Assembly (NCBI GenBank): GCA_003167365.1
Contig: PMTM01000004.1
Coordinates: 62,001-126,000, forward strand
Direction: 5' to 3'
Length of the DNA: 64,000 bases
From: Spartobacteria bacterium
GTDB taxonomy: Bacteria > Verrucomicrobiota > Verrucomicrobiia > Chthoniobacterales > UBA10450
How positions within the stretch are numbered: position 1 is the first letter of the stretch; every line of letters begins with the position of its first letter. The notes under the pieces were generated by a model. That model made no database searches. It was given only the letters and a program-made list of their open reading frames with translations, and was not told where the DNA came from. A program made the translations under genes and the position numbers. Below are positions 1 through 8,564 of this stretch, piece after piece.

Positions 1-524
1 GACTCGATCGAACGCTCCATCTTGTCGCCCTCATGACTGTGCGTGGCGATGATGTGCATGACTTCGCCGGGAATGCCGTGTTTGTAGGCCAGTGCGACGC
101 CGGTGAATGGATGCCGCACTTGCTGCCCGAATGTGCCCTGAATCACTTTGCCCGACGCGTCCTTATCAAACTCGAGCGGCTTGCCCACATCGGCCAGCAG
201 CGCGCCGGCGATGAGAATATCTCGCTGAACGGGAATGCCGCAGCGGAACGAACTCTCCAGCACATCCGCAATGGCGATGCATTGCCGCGCGCACGAATTG
301 AGATGCTCGACGAAGGTCATGTCGATGTCGCCGGCCAGCAGCGTGAACTTGACCGCGCGAAGTTCGTCGAAGGTCCAGCCCTTGCCGCCGCAGCCCGTGG
401 TGATGGCTTCGTTCCACACGGCGGCTACCTTTTCGCGCAGCGACTGGTCCTTGATCTTCATCAAGCTCGGAAATAATTCCGCGATTTCGTTAACGCCGTA
501 GTTGCTGCGCTGGGTTGTTGTCAT
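1..524 (-). CDS. HD-domain protein (C-terminus cut off by window edge)
   Basis: The gene begins with ATG at 524 and runs off the left edge, so only about 174 N-terminal residues are visible. The protein reads as an HD-superfamily metal-dependent phosphohydrolase: FVEHLNSC supplies a first histidine, ALLADVGK sits where the HD pair is expected, then HPFTGV and IIATHSHEGD supply further histidines. The position normally holding the H of the HD pair is alanine (AD instead of HD), so metal binding may be altered. The substrate cannot be told. Its start overlaps by 4 bp (ATGA) the stop of the small gene at 521-805, so the two are probably co-transcribed and translationally coupled. Confidence 0.75.
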   Translation of the reverse strand, partial: MTTTQRSNYGVNEIAELFPSLMKIKDQSLREKVAAVWNEAITTGCGGKGWTFDELRAVKFTLLAGDIDMTFVEHLNSCARQCIAIADVLESSFRCGIPVQRDILIAGALLADVGKPLEFDKDASGKVIQGTFGQQVRHPFTGVALAYKHGIPGEVMHIIATHSHEGDKMERSIE

Positions 525-805
525 GGTTTTTGGTTCGATCGGTACTTTGGAGGTTTCGCAGAGGTTCTTTCTACTATTTTTCTAGCTTCCAAATCGAGTT
601 TAACTGTTTCTGCGTACCAACTGATGTTTCCGGAAAACTTGCCTTTCAATGTCTTGTTGAGCTTGGTGAACAGTTCGGTGTGAGTGAGTTCTTTCTGTTT
701 CAACGCGGATAGGATCGCCCTCTTGAGCGTTTCGTATTTTTGTTTGTCGATATTTTTCCCACTTTTACCTAGCGGATGTTTGGTAAGTATTTTTTCGTCT
801 GCCAT
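521..805 (-). CDS. Small hypothetical protein (DUF6958-like)
   Basis: This is a 94-residue basic protein with no signal peptide or membrane segment. Its opening (KHPLGKSGKNIDKQKY) and the middle stretch ending in KLDLEARKIVER resemble the small family I know as DUF6958; this assignment is from memory and not certain. The layout looks like a compact helical, possibly winged-helix-like, domain. The stop codon overlaps the start of the HD-domain gene by 4 bp, suggesting a two-gene operon. I do not know its function. Confidence 0.6.
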   Translation of the reverse strand: MADEKILTKHPLGKSGKNIDKQKYETLKRAILSALKQKELTHTELFTKLNKTLKGKFSGNISWYAETVKLDLEARKIVERTSAKPPKYRSNQKP

Positions 806-826
806 CCTTGTCCTCCTGCTTAAAGA

Positions 827-2542
827 TTAGTCTTTCGATACGCTTCGCGGACCAGGTCCGTCATAGCCGTGATTGACTGGATCGATTCGCCGCATCGGTT
901 TCTCGCGAGTTTGCTCTTCGATGACATGCGCCACCAGGCCGGGCGTTCGCGCAATCATAAAAATGCCGTTGAAAGCCGCGGGGTTCATTCCTAAATCAGC
1001 GAGAATGGCCCCGATGGCGCCGTCCACATTGATCGGCAACGCTTTCTTGGCGTCGGCGAAAGATTTTTCAACGGCGCGCGCCGCTTTCATGTGCGGCCCG
1101 TCGACGCCGGCTTCGCGCGCCAGCTCGAACAACCGCGCTGTGCGCGGATCCTTGGTGTGATACCGATGACCAAATCCCGGCATGCGATCGCCCGCTTCCT
1201 TCATCGCTGCGAGCGTGCGCGTGGCGGCTTCATCTATCGAAATGGATTCACTCGTGGCGCGATCCGAAATCTTTTTCAGTTGCCGGGCGCAATCTTCAAT
1301 GGCGCCGCCATGATGACGATTGATCGACATGATGCCGGCAGCGACCGACGCGCTCAACGAGGCGCCGGTGGATGCGACGGTTCGCGCGGCCAACACGCTT
1401 GGAGGCGTGGCGCCATGATCGATAGACGCCACCAACACCGCGTCCATCAAGCGTGCGATTGGCGGCGACGGCAATTCGCCGGTCAAAATTAAATGCACCG
1501 CGGCGCCAAAGGACGCGCGCCCCATGAGATCGGCAATGTCGTATCCGCGCACCGCGACTCGATTGGGCTCGATGCGCGTTACGGCGGTATTCCACACAGC
1601 GTTTTTATCGGTTTCACTCATAAGACTTCGTCCTTTCATTCGCTTCAGAATTTCAACCACCGCGCTCGGCAGTTCGCCAAACGCATCGACCACAGTGGCG
1701 CCGGCCTCACGCAACGCCTTCACTTTGCCGGCGTGCGTGCCTCGACCACCTTCAATAATCGCGCCCGCGTGACTGAAGCGCGTGCCTTCGCGCGCCGCCT
1801 TGCCACCGATGTATGCGATCACCGGCTTGGTCACTTTTCGATCGCGAATCAGTTGCGCCAACTCCTCTTCTTGTGATGAACCAATTTCACCAAAGATCAC
1901 GATGGCTTCGGTGAGCGGATCAGCTTCAAACATCAGCGCCGCGTCGGGAATACGAATTCCAAGAACAGCGTCGCCGCCAATGTGCGCGATGGTTGAAATG
2001 CGCACCCCAGCCTGTCCCAGGTAGTAGCCCGTGCTCGAAGCCATGCCGCCAGAACGACTGATCACTCCAACACCGGTTGGGATGCCGGGCTTGAACCATT
2101 GTCTCGCGCTTTCAGCACGACCACCGATCATGCCGACCACGCCTTTGCCTGGACTCAAAACTCCAAGAGTGTTTGGTCCAAGAAACATCGCACCATTCGC
2201 TTTGGCCGCCGCCGCAATCTCCATCGCGTCCCACACTGGTACGCGATCGGGCACTAGCACCGTGAGTTTGATGCCCGCATCAATTGCCGAAATGGCCGCG
2301 TCCTTCACACCGGCCGCTGGAACAAAAAGCACGGAGATGTCGATCTTGCCTATCGCTTTCACCGCATCCTGCGGCGTATTGAACACGGGCACGCCAAGAA
2401 CGGTCTGCCCACCTTTGCCCGGCGTCACACCCGCGACAACATTGGTTCCGTACTCGCGCATTAGGCGCGTGCGCGCCTGACCTTCGCGGCCAGTAATGCC
2501 TTGCACCAGAACACGCTTGGTCTCGTCGATCAAAATCGCCAT
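827..2542 (-). CDS. ATP-citrate-lyase-like large subunit (CoA-ligase alpha + citrate-synthase-like domain)
   Basis: The 571-residue protein has two parts. Residues 1-300 are a succinyl-CoA-synthetase alpha (SucD) module: a CoA-binding Rossmann fold opening with LVQGITGREGQ, and the phosphohistidine loop RFSHAGAII. Residues 315-571 are a citrate-synthase/citryl-CoA-lyase module with HHGGAIEDC, GFGHRYH and INVDGAIG, which carry the His, His and Asp expected for the lyase step. This is the layout of the large ATP-citrate lyase subunit, which with the ATP-grasp subunit cleaves citrate plus CoA to acetyl-CoA and oxaloacetate at the cost of ATP. It directly abuts the ATP-grasp gene upstream (0 bp). 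A related substrate such as a methylcitrate or another hydroxyacid cannot be excluded, because propionate genes lie elsewhere in the window. Confidence 0.8.
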   Translation of the reverse strand: MAILIDETKRVLVQGITGREGQARTRLMREYGTNVVAGVTPGKGGQTVLGVPVFNTPQDAVKAIGKIDISVLFVPAAGVKDAAISAIDAGIKLTVLVPDRVPVWDAMEIAAAAKANGAMFLGPNTLGVLSPGKGVVGMIGGRAESARQWFKPGIPTGVGVISRSGGMASSTGYYLGQAGVRISTIAHIGGDAVLGIRIPDAALMFEADPLTEAIVIFGEIGSSQEEELAQLIRDRKVTKPVIAYIGGKAAREGTRFSHAGAIIEGGRGTHAGKVKALREAGATVVDAFGELPSAVVEILKRMKGRSLMSETDKNAVWNTAVTRIEPNRVAVRGYDIADLMGRASFGAAVHLILTGELPSPPIARLMDAVLVASIDHGATPPSVLAARTVASTGASLSASVAAGIMSINRHHGGAIEDCARQLKKISDRATSESISIDEAATRTLAAMKEAGDRMPGFGHRYHTKDPRTARLFELAREAGVDGPHMKAARAVEKSFADAKKALPINVDGAIGAILADLGMNPAAFNGIFMIARTPGLVAHVIEEQTREKPMRRIDPVNHGYDGPGPRSVSKD

Positions 2543-4093
2543 TTAGCGCGCCTCTCCAATCAATTCGTCCAAGCCAGGAATATCAAGCTCAATATGGAAG
2601 CCTTCGACTCCGGCGAGTCGACACTCGACATCGCACGCGAGCAACTCGGAATCTTTGTTGGCGAACTCCTCCCAGCTTAGCGAGGCCACCGGCGCGCCGG
2701 CGCGATCCACGATCAATCCGCCTGAGTGCGTTTCGACGGCGGCGCGAATTCGCGACCACTCCGAGGTGTCGATCCACACGCGACCACTTTTCACGGGAAG
2801 CATGGTGGCCGATTTATCTTTAACGAACTTCGGCATGCGCGGAGCGCGCGGTTTCCATTTGGTGCCGCTCGCGCTCACGACAAGTTCCGCGAATCGTTCG
2901 GCGATCATGGCCGGCGCGTCGGTCTTGCGATAGCCCTCGACCGGCGCGCGCAGCAGTCCGGACATGCGCCGTAAAATATCCACGGCGCGATCTTCGGTGT
3001 TGCCGCCCAAACGAATCACCGCCGGAATATCTAGATCGAGTTCCCAAAATGCTTTCGCCAGTCCATAGGCGGACCAATATTGTTCCTGGCTCGCGACGCC
3101 GGAGCCCGAACCGAAATATCCCACCAGGTCAGGCTGAGCCAAAATAATTCGGCTGGCGCGATAAACCTTGGACGCGGATGGATTGCCGCTGGTGTCGGTA
3201 AAATTGGCGATGGTGAATCCCGCGTTCACGATGGCGTCCATGGACATCATGGACCCGCCGCCGCCGGCGCCGTGAAAACCAACCAGACCTTTGGAATCTT
3301 TGGCGGCCGCCGTGGCCAACTGCGCGAAATAAAATGTGCCGCGATGATCGTTTTGTTCGGCGGCGTAAGCCACGCGTTCAAGAGCCGTGGGCGGATGATC
3401 GAACTCGCGCGCAATTTCAATCCCCAGTTCAGGGTGTCGCGCCACGGCGTAATCATCAATCGTGATGCGGCAATCGGCGGCGACGAACTGACCATCTTTG
3501 GTCAGCACCAGCGGATTGATTTCAAGCGACCGGGCTTCAACGCTGCGCGCGGCGGCAAATAATTTTTGAATCGACTCGGCGAGTTGCGCCGCCTGCGCCG
3601 GCGAAAGTCCGCACGAAGCGGCGGCTTCGCCAACGGCCGAATCCAGTGGTCCGTGCTTCACGTCGCAGGGGATGCGCCGGGTTGAGGCGGCGCGCTCTTC
3701 GATTCCACTGCCGCCGCCGCCGGCGAAAATAATCACCGGGGCGCGGGCGGCGTCATCAATGGCGAACGAAAGAAAAAACTCGCGCTCGATGTCGATCTTC
3801 TCTTCCATTAAAACGGCTTCGACTGGAAACTGTCCAACTTTCATCGCCAGCATGCGCGCCGCGTGCGCGCGAATATCATCTGGTTTTTTGGCGAAGGCCA
3901 CTCCGCCAATGCTGGCGCGCTCGGTGGTCCAAGCCTGAATCTTGATGACCACTTCGCCGCCCTTCTTGTCGGCGGCGAATTCCTTTGCGGCTGCCACGGC
4001 TTGATCAGCGGTTGAGGCGACGCGGCCACGCGGAATCTTGAATCCGTTGGCAGCGAGAATGGCTTTGCCTTGATATTCGTGCAGTCGTGCCAT
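2543..4093 (-). CDS. ATP-citrate-lyase-like ATP-grasp subunit
   Basis: The 516-residue protein begins like a succinyl-CoA synthetase beta chain (RLHEYQGKAIL) and continues with an ATP-grasp domain to about residue 240. A SucC-type CoA-ligase domain follows (GGGGSMMSMDAI, FTDTSGNPS, IRLGGNTEDRAVDIL). About 100 further residues at the C-terminus are not explained by SucC and may correspond to the citrate-binding extension of ATP-citrate lyases. It is the first gene of a two-gene operon and its stop codon touches the start of the large-subunit gene. A 210-bp intergenic region separates it from the divergent thiolase, so both promoters must lie there. Confidence 0.8.
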   Translation of the reverse strand: MARLHEYQGKAILAANGFKIPRGRVASTADQAVAAAKEFAADKKGGEVVIKIQAWTTERASIGGVAFAKKPDDIRAHAARMLAMKVGQFPVEAVLMEEKIDIEREFFLSFAIDDAARAPVIIFAGGGGSGIEERAASTRRIPCDVKHGPLDSAVGEAAASCGLSPAQAAQLAESIQKLFAAARSVEARSLEINPLVLTKDGQFVAADCRITIDDYAVARHPELGIEIAREFDHPPTALERVAYAAEQNDHRGTFYFAQLATAAAKDSKGLVGFHGAGGGGSMMSMDAIVNAGFTIANFTDTSGNPSASKVYRASRIILAQPDLVGYFGSGSGVASQEQYWSAYGLAKAFWELDLDIPAVIRLGGNTEDRAVDILRRMSGLLRAPVEGYRKTDAPAMIAERFAELVVSASGTKWKPRAPRMPKFVKDKSATMLPVKSGRVWIDTSEWSRIRAAVETHSGGLIVDRAGAPVASLSWEEFANKDSELLACDVECRLAGVEGFHIELDIPGLDELIGEAR

Positions 4094-4303
4094 GGCTGGG
4101 TGCTATTTCCATGATCCTAACCAACTTTCAAAGCTGTTTGCGGATCAGAACCTTGAAAAGGTATGATGAATTCAATGCGTTTCATTCAGAAACTCTGGAT
4201 GGTGGTGCTGGCCGTTTGAGCTTTTGCGAGGTCATCGCTCCGCCCGGTCGCGACCCCGTGTTCGGGATGACAGGGCGAGATGATTAGCTAAAGTAATCAA
4301 CGT

Positions 4304-5539
4304 ATGAACGAAGTTTATATTCTCGGCGGTGACCGAACCGATTTTAAGCGCAACCTGAAGAAGGAAGGCAAGACGATCCGGGACCTCATCACTGAGTCGG
4401 GAAAGAAAGCGATCGCCGACGCGAAGATCGATCCGGGCGAAATCAACGCCGGCACGGTCGGTAATTTCAACGCCGGACAATTTACCAAGCAGCTGCATCT
4501 CGGCGCGTTTCTGCCGGAGATCGACCCGAAGCTGCATGGCATTCCCACCATGCACACCGAGGCCGCATGCGCTTCCGGTGCGCTCTCCGTTTTGCTCGCC
4601 TCGCAGTGGATCATGGGCGGTTTTTACGATGTCGTCCTCGTCGTTGGTGTGGAACAGCAGAAAACGATGTCGTCCCTTGACGGCTCCGATGTTCTTGGCG
4701 CCGCGGCGGATTATCACATTGAGAGACCGGAATACGGTGACTTCATGTTCCCGAAATTGTTCGGCAAAATTGCGCAGATTTACATCGATAAATATGGCGT
4801 CTCCGAGAATGCACTGGCGCAGGTCGCGTATAAGAATTACGCGCATGCCAAGCTCAATCCATTGGCGCAAATGCGCGACGCGGATCTGACTTACGATTCC
4901 GCGTCACAAGTGTCCGACAAGAATCCGAGCGTGGCGCCCCCGCTCAAAGTTTCCGATTGCTCACAGATCACGGACGGGGCCGCCTCGCTCGTTCTGTGCT
5001 CCGAAAAGTATTTGAAAAAGATCGGGCGCGACAAATCCAAATCCGCGCGCCTGCTCGGCTTTGGTCACACGACGGATTACCTCGCGCTCGCGAAGAAGGA
5101 CGCGCCGACATTCTCGACTGCGCGCAAAGCCGCGACGAACGCGTTCTCGATGGCAAACCTGAAGCCGCGCGACATGCAAGGCGCAGAAGTGCACGATTGC
5201 TTCTCGATCACCGAGATTCTCGCCTACGAGATTCTCGGATTGGCCGAGCCGGGCAAGGGCGCCGAGCTGGCCATGAGCGGTGCGACGGCGTTGCCACAAG
5301 TCCGCGGCGAACATGTGAGCGGGAAAATCGATTTCGAGATTCCGGTCAACACCGGCGGTGGTTTGATCGGCGATGGCCACCCGGTCGGCGCGACCGGCGT
5401 GCGCCAGGTGTTCGACGCCTATCAGCAGATCACGAATCAAGCCGGCGCGCGACAGATTGAGAACGTGAAAAACTTTGTCACCTTCAACATGGGCGGAAGC
5501 TTAACGACTTCCGTGGCCATGGTTTGGGGCCGCGAATAA
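4304..5539 (+). CDS. Thiolase family acyl-CoA acetyltransferase
   Basis: This 411-residue thiolase has the nucleophilic cysteine in HTEAACASGAL (about residue 90), the histidine in AEVHDCFSI, and the second catalytic loop GDGHPVGATG near the C-terminus. The spacing and length match SCP-x/acetoacetyl-CoA-type thiolases rather than FadA. It would join or cleave short-chain acyl-CoAs in the cytoplasm. It is monocistronic and divergent from the ATP-citrate-lyase-like pair, which would supply or use acetyl-CoA, so a common regulator in the shared intergenic region is plausible but not visible. Confidence 0.88.
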   Translation: MNEVYILGGDRTDFKRNLKKEGKTIRDLITESGKKAIADAKIDPGEINAGTVGNFNAGQFTKQLHLGAFLPEIDPKLHGIPTMHTEAACASGALSVLLASQWIMGGFYDVVLVVGVEQQKTMSSLDGSDVLGAAADYHIERPEYGDFMFPKLFGKIAQIYIDKYGVSENALAQVAYKNYAHAKLNPLAQMRDADLTYDSASQVSDKNPSVAPPLKVSDCSQITDGAASLVLCSEKYLKKIGRDKSKSARLLGFGHTTDYLALAKKDAPTFSTARKAATNAFSMANLKPRDMQGAEVHDCFSITEILAYEILGLAEPGKGAELAMSGATALPQVRGEHVSGKIDFEIPVNTGGGLIGDGHPVGATGVRQVFDAYQQITNQAGARQIENVKNFVTFNMGGSLTTSVAMVWGRE

Positions 5540-5731
5540 TTGCATAGGGACGATCGACCCAATCGCGACGAGCCGGAGACAAAGTTCGACTCAAGCACAA
5601 TATTGTGGTCGGAGACGACACTGGCCCGTCGACGGCAAGCTTTACCGCGCCGGAGAAATTTGGTCTGTCTTAAGTTGTGCAGCGAAACAAGCGAAAGCGG
5701 ACAAAGCAAAATATCGTGATAGTGGTGTGTA

Positions 5732-6775
5732 ATGCGTTTCAATTCTCTGCTGGTGGTGGCGTGTGCCTTTGCGTTGCAGAACGCGACGGCCGCGGATGAA
5801 GGTCCGTACAAATTTTTGAGCGAGATACCAATCGGCGGTGAAGGCGGCTGGGATATTCTCACGATCGATTCGCTGACGCATCGGCTTTACCTTTCGCATG
5901 CGACAAAAGTTGTTGTTGTCGATCTTGCGAAAAACGCGGTTGTCGGCGAGGTGACCGACACACCAGGTGTGCACGGCTTCGCCGTCGCGCCGGAGCTGCA
6001 GCGCGGTTTTTCTTCGAACGGCAAAGAAGCGAAAGTTAGCGTCGTTGATCTAAAGACGCTGAGCACAATCTCGAAAGTGGACACCGGCGAAGGTCCGGAC
6101 GCGCTGGTTTACGAGCCCCGTCGCGGCGAGGTTTATGTGTTCAATCACAAGGGGAATTCAGCGACTGTGATCGACGCAAAGTCAGCAAACGTTGTTAGCA
6201 CAATTGCGCTCGGTGGCAGTCCGGAGTTCGCTGCGGCCGACAGTACCGCGGGACGCGTTTACTGCAATCTCGAGGATAAGAATGAGGTCGTCGTCATCGA
6301 TACGGCAAAGCACGAGGTGGCCGCGCGTTGGCCGGTCGCGCCTGGTGAAGAGCCGAGCGGCATCGCTTTCGACGCCGCGCATCATCGCTTGTTTGCCGGT
6401 TGTCACAACAAGATGCTGGCGATACTCGACACCGAAACCGGTAAGGTTGTGGCGACTGTTCCGATCGGCTCTGGCGTCGATGGCTGTGCGTTCGACGATG
6501 TGAAGCAGCTCGCGTTCGCGTCTTGTGGCGACGGCACGACCACGATCGCGAAAGAGGAAACACCGCAGAAGTTCACGGTCGTTCAGACGCTCAAAACGGA
6601 ACCTCGTGCGCGAACGATGGCGCTCGATCCGCAAACGCATCGGATCTATTTGCCCTCTGCGCAATTTCAGCCGCCTCCGCCTGCGTCGCCCGGTGCTTCT
6701 CCCGCGCGACCGACGATTGTGCCGAACACTTTAAAGCTGCTGGTCTACGGCCTGGCCGAATCAGCGAAGCCTTAG
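5732..6775 (+). CDS. Secreted YncE-like beta-propeller protein
   Basis: The 347-residue protein starts with a signal peptide (MRFNSLLVVACAFALQNATA, then ADEG). The rest is built of repeated blades with the pattern of YncE/YVTN propellers: VVVVDLAKNAVVGEV, KVSVVDLKTLSTIS, SATVIDAKSANVVSTIALGG, EVVVIDTAKHEVAARW and LAILDTETGKVVATV. Such proteins are periplasmic or extracellular binding scaffolds with no single known activity. The C-terminus carries a proline-rich tail (QPPPPASPGASPARP) before a last strand. It stands alone between the thiolase and a convergent membrane-protein gene. Confidence 0.82.
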   Translation: MRFNSLLVVACAFALQNATAADEGPYKFLSEIPIGGEGGWDILTIDSLTHRLYLSHATKVVVVDLAKNAVVGEVTDTPGVHGFAVAPELQRGFSSNGKEAKVSVVDLKTLSTISKVDTGEGPDALVYEPRRGEVYVFNHKGNSATVIDAKSANVVSTIALGGSPEFAAADSTAGRVYCNLEDKNEVVVIDTAKHEVAARWPVAPGEEPSGIAFDAAHHRLFAGCHNKMLAILDTETGKVVATVPIGSGVDGCAFDDVKQLAFASCGDGTTTIAKEETPQKFTVVQTLKTEPRARTMALDPQTHRIYLPSAQFQPPPPASPGASPARPTIVPNTLKLLVYGLAESAKP

Positions 6776-6957
6776 CCGGGCATGTTCTGGTAACCGTAAA
6801 CATCTCGGCCTTCGGCAAAAGTTTAGCGAGTCGGCCGCGCGCATCGCATCGCTCAGCCACGACGTCCGCTCTGCGCCCGGGCAGCGGATTTCGTTAATCG
6901 GCTACTTCGGCATGCAGCTGGAATTTTGAATCACCAGCCGTGAAACCCACTACGCCT

Positions 6958-7746
6958 TCAAGAGGTTTCCTCATGCGCCCGAGGATGGCTGCCAGCTTTC
7001 CGCGATGTGAAGAGAATGGCGACGATGATGAAGGCGGCGATGATGAGCGACGAGGTGATGCGGCCTAGATACAGGCCGCCATGCGCAACGGGTTTGGTGA
7101 GCAGATCTCCCAGCGTGGCGCCGAGCGGCCGGGTGAGAATAAAGGCCGACCAGAAGAGTGCCGTGTGGGAAATATCGGTCCACAAATAGACAGCGGCGAT
7201 GAGAACCAAGGCACCGGCAAACACCAACGCACCGCCTTCGTAACCGAGCCGGGTGGTGTCAGCGAGGCAGTCACCGAGCGCCGTGCCAAGCGTGTTGGAA
7301 AAGAGAATCGTAACCCAATAGAAGCTCTCCACTTTGCGGTCGGTGATGCGATTCACGGAGACCGAACCCAGGGTGAAACGCCACAGGGCGAGAACGCCAA
7401 GCACAATCGCGAACAGCAGCAGGGATGATTTAAGGTAACCCAGCCCAGCGGTACGAGTGAGATAATCGGACATCGTGGTGCCGACGGTGGTGGTGGCGAC
7501 GATGACGGCCCAATAGAGAAAGCGGTGGTAGGATTTCGCGCTGACCTGGGCCGCTGCGGTCACGAGGAAAATCCCAAAGAAAATCGCGGTGCTGATCGCA
7601 TAGCCTAAATTCAATGTCATGGACAAGGCATCTCCGCCGGTTTCACCGAGCGTCGTCGCGCAGATTTTAATGACCCAAAAGGCGAGGGTGACCTCCGGGA
7701 CTTTGCTTAGGAGGCCGGCGTTACCGGAGCGAGCGCGATTATCCAT
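6958..7746 (-). CDS. Integral membrane protein with four tandem two-helix repeats (COG4705-like)
   Basis: The 262-residue protein is almost entirely hydrophobic and consists of four tandem repeats of roughly 60 residues. Each pairs a segment of the form T-x-x-G-x-x-x-x-D with a following helix: TTLGETGGDAL, TTVGTTMSDYL, NTLGTALGDCL and RPLGATLGDLL. This gives about eight transmembrane helices with a conserved acidic residue in each repeat. The family is the uncharacterised membrane-anchored protein group COG4705. The repeated buried acidic residues would suit an ion or metal transporter, but that is inference only. It ends in a short charged tail. Confidence 0.78.
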   Translation of the reverse strand: MDNRARSGNAGLLSKVPEVTLAFWVIKICATTLGETGGDALSMTLNLGYAISTAIFFGIFLVTAAAQVSAKSYHRFLYWAVIVATTTVGTTMSDYLTRTAGLGYLKSSLLLFAIVLGVLALWRFTLGSVSVNRITDRKVESFYWVTILFSNTLGTALGDCLADTTRLGYEGGALVFAGALVLIAAVYLWTDISHTALFWSAFILTRPLGATLGDLLTKPVAHGGLYLGRITSSLIIAAFIIVAILFTSRKAGSHPRAHEETS

Positions 7747-7967
7747 GTCTTTTTATTATCATTGCGAACGGAAGAGAATGCGCATGCAGCAGCGAGGGAC
7801 GACAATCAGGTCATCTCAAAGACAAATCCAGTTTCAGCTGCGTCGATCGACAAATAATCCCACCCGCCTTCGCCGTCGACCGAGTGCTTGTCAGGATTTT
7901 TAATCGCTTTGCGCGCGCGAAGCTGGCGCACTCGCGCCGGGGCGAAAAGGAAAAACGATCTCATCAT

Positions 7968-8564
7968 TTACTCGTTACCGATCGCTCGTTCCAGAACAGT
8001 AAACGCCTCTTCGAGATCTTTCCCGAAAGTGACGACTCCTCCTTTATGTCCGGCCATGACAAAAATCTTCCCGCTTTTCACGTCCGTGGTTTTGAAAAGG
8101 CGCCGCACCTCGTACGCCATTTCGGGCGTGCCGTACTCAACCTCCTTCGATGTGGTCGGGGCATGGCCCAGGAGCGCCGCCCACAACTTTAGGTTATGGC
8201 CATGAATGACCGCGTCGGCCTTTGCTTCCGATTCATAAACCGCCGCATGCGTCAGCGATTCGGATGAGGCAATAGCAGAACCTTCACATCGGAGCCAGTT
8301 CCTCGCGAAATCGTGCGCCACTACTCTGGCGCAGTCAGCGGGTGTCAGCTCGAAAATTCCGCCAGTCGCCGAAGCGGTAATGTAAAAGCCGTTGGTTGCG
8401 CCGTCCCTGATGCTCAGGTTTCCGAACCCGATCCCATCTGCGTCCATCCCGATCACTCCCAATCGGCGAAGTTTTTGGCGGCATGCGTTCAACTCGGCGA
8501 AGCCGTCAAATGGAACAGCCGGAACAACCTCGTGTTCGCACGTGAATTTGATGTATTCGCTCAC
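7968..8564 (-). CDS. Class II aldolase/adducin-family protein (MtnB- or DrdA-like)
   Basis: The 198-residue protein has the class II aldolase fold: the phosphate-binding GFGNLSIRD, FYITASATGG, the zinc-ligand pair in AVIHGHNLKLW, and a later histidine in VMAGHKGGVV. Its start overlaps the stop of the upstream isomerase gene by 4 bp, so the pair forms an operon. With that isomerase it could act as methylthioribulose-1-phosphate dehydratase (methionine salvage) or as an aldolase of the 5-deoxyribose/DHAP shunt. No MtnK kinase, MtnC or MtnD lies nearby, so the choice is open. Confidence 0.72.
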   Translation of the reverse strand: MSEYIKFTCEHEVVPAVPFDGFAELNACRQKLRRLGVIGMDADGIGFGNLSIRDGATNGFYITASATGGIFELTPADCARVVAHDFARNWLRCEGSAIASSESLTHAAVYESEAKADAVIHGHNLKLWAALLGHAPTTSKEVEYGTPEMAYEVRRLFKTTDVKSGKIFVMAGHKGGVVTFGKDLEEAFTVLERAIGNE

